A DNA stretch of 64,000 nt, from positions 149,149 through 213,148 of the forward strand of contig CAZKIP010000002.1 of the NCBI GenBank assembly GCA_964552945.1, read 5' to 3'. The notes below the pieces were generated by a model. The model was given only the letters and a program-made list of their open reading frames with translations, was not told the origin of the DNA and did not search any database. Shown here in pieces: positions 61,232 through 64,000 of the stretch (within the stretch, counting starts at the first letter, position 1; every line of letters begins with the position of its first letter). The stretch comes from CAZEAB01 sp964552945 (lineage in GTDB: Archaea > Nanobdellota > Nanobdellia > Woesearchaeales > GW2011-AR9). The position numbers and the translations under genes are program-made.

Positions 61232-61549
61232 ATGAATCTTTTGTTTATTTGTAATCAAAACCAGAACCGTAGCAAGACTGCTGAAGAAATGTTTAAAAAC
61301 AAATTTAATACCAAATCTGCAGGCCTTTACAATAAAATACCGGTTAATGAAAAACAAATATCTTGGGCTGACATAATTATTGTCATGGAAGAAGAACAAA
61401 GAGATGAAATTGCCAAACGTTTTCCTACTCAATTTATGCAAAAAAGAGTTCTTTCCTTTGATATTCCTGATATTTATCAACATAATAATCCCCAATTAAT
61501 TAAAAGTCTTCATATTCAAATGACTAAATATATGGAAGTTTTAGCTTAG
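61232..61549 (+). CDS. Low-molecular-weight phosphatase-like protein
   Basis: 105 residues from the second ATG. The P-loop reads LFICNQNQNRSKTAEEMF, a C-x5-R-S loop (Cys7, Arg13) as in low-molecular-weight protein tyrosine phosphatases; SWADIIIVMEEEQRDEI and FDIPDIYQHN follow in family order, with the Asp pair that supplies the general acid. Shorter than the usual about 150 residues. May dephosphorylate protein or a small phosphate ester. Confidence 0.75.
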   Translation: MNLLFICNQNQNRSKTAEEMFKNKFNTKSAGLYNKIPVNEKQISWADIIIVMEEEQRDEIAKRFPTQFMQKRVLSFDIPDIYQHNNPQLIKSLHIQMTKYMEVLA

Positions 61550-61717
61550 CCATTCATTAAATTTTTGCAATGCTTCCTCTTTGGTATGGAAAATATTAGT
61601 TTCAGCAACTTCTAACTCTGGAATTCTTCTTGTAACTTTAAACAAAATATTGCTTTCTTCTTCTATCTTAATAATTGAAACTTCCCATCTCTTAATTGAA
61701 TGTTTTTCTTATTTCAT
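61541..61717 (-). pseudogene. Small ORF coupled to xerA with a stop at codon 3
   Basis: An ATG at 61717 overlaps the xerA stop (ATGA), but the frame reads ATG AAA TAA and then continues open for 55 codons to TAA at 61541: EKHSIKRWEVSIIKIEE ... FHTKEEALQKFNEWLS. The open part looks like real protein (alpha/beta, charged). Either a nonsense mutation, a base error, or translation from a non-standard start such as ATT. Ends inside the convergent phosphatase-like gene. Confidence 0.5.
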
Positions 61718-62550
61718 TTTTCCAAACTATCATAAGGACTTTTTACACTAATAAGGTTAGGTGAAGCCATGTGTAAATATATCATTGTTGTTTCCATACT
61801 CTTGTGACCTAGAAGAGGTTGCACTTCCGTAACAGCATAACCATTTTCTATAAGATGTGTTGCAAAGCTATGTCTCAATGTATGTGGGTGGACATTTTTA
61901 GTTATTTTAGCTAATTTTGATGCATCTTTAACAATTGCTCTAATAGTAGAAGCAGAGACGGGATTATTTTTGCCTGATTGTCCAGTAAATAACCAATCAT
62001 CCAATTCCAATTTGTTTTCATTGATAAATTTCTGTAATTCCAATTTTAACTTTACCGCTACAACAAATAATCTATCTTTTCTTCCTTTACCTTCTCTGAC
62101 CCACCCATAATTATTGTTGAAAGAGAAATCTTTTACTTTTAGAGAAACCAATTCACTTACTCTCATTCCAGTAGAGTAAAGTAATTTTATCATTAGTAAG
62201 TGTTTAGAATTTTTTATTTTAGAAAACAAGCATTTAACTTCCTCTTTGGTTAAAAAATCGGGCAATCTTTTTACATTTTTAGAATGTTTTATGGTTATCG
62301 TTAACTTTTTTCTTAATATTTGTTCAAATAAGAACTTGAATGCGTTGAGGTTAGTGTTTATTGTACTTGACGCTTTATTCCAGGTAATTAGTTGATCTAA
62401 GTATGTTTGAATATCTTTTTTTGAGATAGATTTTGGGTCTTTCTTATAAATTCTGGAAAACTTTCTTAGGCAATAGTTGTATGTTTTTATTGTTCTGGGG
62501 CTAAGTCCTCTTCTTTTGGCCTCTTTTTCAACAAGAAATTCCACATCCAT
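61714..62550 (-). CDS. xerA: XerA-type tyrosine recombinase
   Basis: 278 residues: N-terminal SAM-like core-binding domain, then catalytic residues Arg130 (TGMRVSEL), Lys155 (EGKGRKDR), His223/Arg226 (HPHTLRHSFATHL), His249 (LLGHKSMETT) and Tyr258 (MIYLHMA). Size and motifs are those of archaeal XerA, which resolves chromosome dimers at dif, but a mobile-element integrase cannot be excluded: the region to its right carries an imperfect inverted repeat. Confidence 0.93.
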   Translation of the reverse strand: MDVEFLVEKEAKRRGLSPRTIKTYNYCLRKFSRIYKKDPKSISKKDIQTYLDQLITWNKASSTINTNLNAFKFLFEQILRKKLTITIKHSKNVKRLPDFLTKEEVKCLFSKIKNSKHLLMIKLLYSTGMRVSELVSLKVKDFSFNNNYGWVREGKGRKDRLFVVAVKLKLELQKFINENKLELDDWLFTGQSGKNNPVSASTIRAIVKDASKLAKITKNVHPHTLRHSFATHLIENGYAVTEVQPLLGHKSMETTMIYLHMASPNLISVKSPYDSLEK

Positions 62551-62817
62551 GTTTAATCACCATTTATATCGCAGTGAGGCTCATTTATATACCTTATCCG
62601 TGGTTGACCAGTGGGTTGTGGTAAGCAACGACTTAGCATAATCCCCTAAAAATAGTCTATTTTTAATGGGTTGTTGGTATGTTATCTATCCTTATTTTCA
62701 TTTATGGGCCATCATTTTTTCTCATTAGAGCCATTCTTCTCCTCAGATATACCCACTTCCACATATATAGAGTTATGCTCAATCACAAGGGTACTAGTTA
62801 AGCTACCTACTTTCTAT
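62551..62817. other. Gene-free region upstream of xerA with hairpin-forming sequence
   Basis: Contains two TATA-like elements for xerA (GATATAAATGG and GGTATATAAATG on the minus strand), a less AT-rich stretch around 62605-62645, and a perfect hairpin AAAAATA-GTC-TATTTTT (62649-62665) flanked by CCC and GGG. Its right end carries one arm of the inverted repeat described below. No convincing gene; a 41-codon hydrophobic frame at 62679-62801 looks accidental. Confidence 0.5.
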
Positions 62818-62828
62818 TTAGCGGGGTG
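62772..62828 (-). repeat. Imperfect inverted repeat, left arm
   Basis: Read on the minus strand: AACACCCCGCTAAATAG, then TAGTACCCTTGTGA (62783-62796) and GAGCATAAC. The same ordered blocks occur on the plus strand at 63855-63950, where about 38 extra bases separate the last two blocks. The first block encodes the last residues of the 70-aa protein at 62818. Confidence 0.6.
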
Positions 62829-63030
62829 TTTTGACTATCTTCTCTAAGTTATCTGGATCAACACCAAATGAACTTTGCATTCCTCCACCTGAGTCTCCTG
62901 GCTCATAACAGATTGCCCATCCAGTTTGTCCCATGTAACCAAATTCTACAAGTTCATTACGTTTATTGTCTAAATATACTTCTCCACGATTCAACCTTTG
63001 TAGGTGATATCTCATTTTTTGTTCGTCCAT
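62818..63030 (-). CDS. Hypothetical protein, 70 aa
   Basis: Not recognised. Small beta-rich sequence: NRGEVYLDNKRNELVEFGYMGQTGWAICYEPGDSGGGMQSSFG. The ATG is preceded by GGAGGC, a good ribosome-binding site. No membrane segment; a single Cys. Divergent from the TrmB-like gene; its 3' end enters the inverted repeat. Confidence 0.6.
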   Translation of the reverse strand: MDEQKMRYHLQRLNRGEVYLDNKRNELVEFGYMGQTGWAICYEPGDSGGGMQSSFGVDPDNLEKIVKTPR

Positions 63031-63146
63031 TTTTTATGCCTCCAATTTTATAATAATAACAGCTCATCAAACATCATAAAGTATCTCTACCCCAAAAAGA
63101 GGTAGTTGCTAGAAAGTTTTATATAGAACCAATTATTTGAACTATC

Positions 63147-63857
63147 ATGATACAAGAAGCACTACAGGAACTAGGATTAAACAGAAGAGAAAGCATTTGT
63201 TATACTGCGCTTCTTGAATTAGGTTCATCAAAAATTGGTGCAATTGTAAAAAAAACAGGAATCCCTTCTTCTAAAATTTATGAAATATTAGATAAACTCA
63301 TCAATAGAGGTTTAGTTTCTTATGTTAAGATTGGTAAAATAAAACATTACCAAGCATCAGATCCTAAAACATTACTTAACTATATTGATGAGAAAAAGAA
63401 AAAGATTGAAGAGATTCTTCCACAATTACTACTAAAGCAAAAACTTTCTACGAAACAAAGTGTAGAGATGTTTGAGGGTCAAAAAGCTCTTTTCTCTTTA
63501 TTTACTAATCTTATTAAAGACGCAAAAGCCAAAGAGCAGTACCTTATATTTTCTATAAATGAAGAAAATAAGAATGATGCTGCAAATCTTTTCTTTAAGA
63601 ATTTAGCAGTAAGAAGAAAAGAGAAAAAATTGGATGTGAGACTATTAAAAAATGTCAAACATTACAAAAAAGAGAAACATACAAAGCTAAAATTAAAGTA
63701 CACAGAGTTTAATTTACCTCAAGGAATAACCATATTTAGAAATACGGTAGTAATCCTTTCTTGGGTTGAATCTCCTATTGCCATAAAGATTGAAAGTGAA
63801 ACAATTTCTAATCAACTTAGAGAATTTTTTCTTGGTCAATGGAAGATTGCAAAGTAA
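63147..63857 (+). CDS. TrmB-family transcription regulator
   Basis: 236 residues. N-terminal TrmB winged helix: LGLNRRESICYTALLELGSSKIGAIVKKTGIPSSKIYEILDKL, then a helix and an alpha/beta C-terminal domain that in family members binds sugars. TTTTATATAG (63117-63126) about 25 bases before the ATG. Could control the carbohydrate island or the adjacent 70-aa gene; no direct sign of either. Confidence 0.85.
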   Translation: MIQEALQELGLNRRESICYTALLELGSSKIGAIVKKTGIPSSKIYEILDKLINRGLVSYVKIGKIKHYQASDPKTLLNYIDEKKKKIEEILPQLLLKQKLSTKQSVEMFEGQKALFSLFTNLIKDAKAKEQYLIFSINEENKNDAANLFFKNLAVRRKEKKLDVRLLKNVKHYKKEKHTKLKLKYTEFNLPQGITIFRNTVVILSWVESPIAIKIESETISNQLREFFLGQWKIAK

Positions 63858-63950
63858 CACCCCACTTTAAACGATATAGAAAACAGATTTAGTACCCTTG
63901 TGACTTCGTCGTTACACTCCGACCTAGACGTAAAGTCTAGGGAGCATAAC
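63855..63950 (+). repeat. Imperfect inverted repeat, right arm
   Basis: AACACCCCACTTTAAACG starting at the TrmB-gene stop, TAGAAAACAG, TAGTACCCTTGTGA (63890-63903), then a 38-base hairpin-rich insertion and GAGCATAAC (63942-63950). Counterpart of 62772-62828. Confidence 0.6.
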
Positions 63951-63961
63951 ATCGTTAAGTC
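63902..63961. other. Nested hairpin, possible ncRNA or terminator-like structure
   Basis: Nested pairing: GACTT/AAGTC (63902-63906 with 63957-63961), GTTA/TAAC, CTC/GAG, and CCTAGAC/GTCTAGG (63923-63929 with 63935-63941) around GTAAA. GC content is above its surroundings. It overlaps the possible CDS end at 63924, so the two readings compete. Confidence 0.4.
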
Positions 63962-64000
63962 TAATTTGTCCATCACCTAAAGTAGAAAACGCTACCGCTA
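63924..64000 (-). CDS. Possible 3' end of a gene leaving the window
   Basis: Minus-strand frame open from the right edge to TAG at 63924: 24 codons reading AVAFSTLGDGQIRLNDVM then LPRLYV. The residues look protein-like but the piece is too short to judge, and it overlaps a strong hairpin. Confidence 0.3.
   Translation of the reverse strand, partial: AVAFSTLGDGQIRLNDVMLPRLYV

Noticed and set aside
61193..61495. 100-codon minus-strand frame opposite the phosphatase-like gene
   Set aside because: The plus strand has a recognisable C-x5-R loop and normal composition; the minus frame shows no family features.
62679..62801. 41-codon hydrophobic plus-strand frame in the gene-free region
   Set aside because: No ribosome-binding site or TATA box at a proper distance, and it runs into the repeat arm; probably chance.
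63902..63950. Integron attC-like site (GTTA...TAAC arms in a hairpin)
   Set aside because: The core bases are in the wrong order for attC and the neighbouring recombinase is XerA-like rather than IntI-like.

Overview
The window is a gene-dense, AT-rich stretch of an archaeal chromosome. Archaeal markers are ribosomal protein L21e followed by RNA polymerase subunit Rpb4/RpoF and a DUF655 protein, diphthine synthase, an NreA-type repair protein with a C-terminal PCNA-binding motif, archaeal Elp3, TrmB- and Lrp-type regulators, an AbrB-PhoU protein and a XerA-like recombinase. Many genes have a TATA box about 26 bases before the ATG (leaderless transcripts); others have GGTGA/GAGG ribosome-binding sites. 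Many genes of bacterial flavour (bacterial-type glucose-6-phosphate dehydrogenase, glucokinase, cold-shock protein, GH15, MsrB) and many small unknown proteins make a DPANN-type archaeon (Woesearchaeota or Pacearchaeota-like) my best guess. That placement is an inference.

Layout. 1-1019: peroxide-defence operon (Fur/PerR, 2Fe-2S ferredoxin, peroxiredoxin) behind a perfect 23-bp palindrome. 1070-7166: small unknown proteins, a metallophosphatase, diphthine synthase and an HD hydrolase. 7167-9069: a thiol-redox pair (DipZ-like thioredoxin plus a CcdA that looks circularly permuted). 9162-13376: 2H-type protein, radical SAM protein, J-domain protein, DEAD-box helicase and an Arg-rich zinc-ribbon protein. 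13393-16230: an Lrp regulator divergent from a three-gene cluster of a GNAT, a truncated Tyr/TrpRS-like protein and an Asp/Glu-racemase-like protein, a candidate undescribed amino-acid pathway. 16367-18550: cold-shock protein, antiporter, methyltransferase.

18598-29626 is a carbohydrate island read on the minus strand: glucoamylase GH15, glycogen-synthase-like GT, GH57 amylase, two DUF5752-like proteins, glucokinase, transaldolase, SIS-domain isomerase, Zwf and Gnd. Together these could store and mobilise a glucan and feed glucose through an oxidative pentose phosphate route, which is unusual for archaea. 29680-30059 holds glutaredoxin and a tiny Lys-rich CxxC protein. 30237-32594 is a remarkable fusion of a voltage-sensor-like domain, an amino-acid permease and a methyltransferase-like tail. 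Then come MsrB, CsaA, ArgG/ArgH with a divergent ACT-domain protein, Elp3, and the L21e-RpoF-DUF655 information-processing block with two matching hairpins.

41602-46464 carries two protein-kinase genes preceded by nearly identical 62-bp promoter segments; the second kinase is fused to a long HEAT-like helical-repeat domain. 48077-57228 contains an overlapping amino-acid operon (DapF, two GNATs, M23-type peptidase, enolase-superfamily epimerase, LysS, methyltransferase) next to homoserine dehydrogenase and a divergent Lrp regulator, with shared operator-like motifs. The last part holds a GC-rich hairpin (candidate ncRNA), zinc-ribbon protein, HPRT, NreA, a phosphatase-like protein, XerA and a TrmB module bracketed by an imperfect inverted repeat. 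No tRNA, rRNA, CRISPR array or transposase was found.
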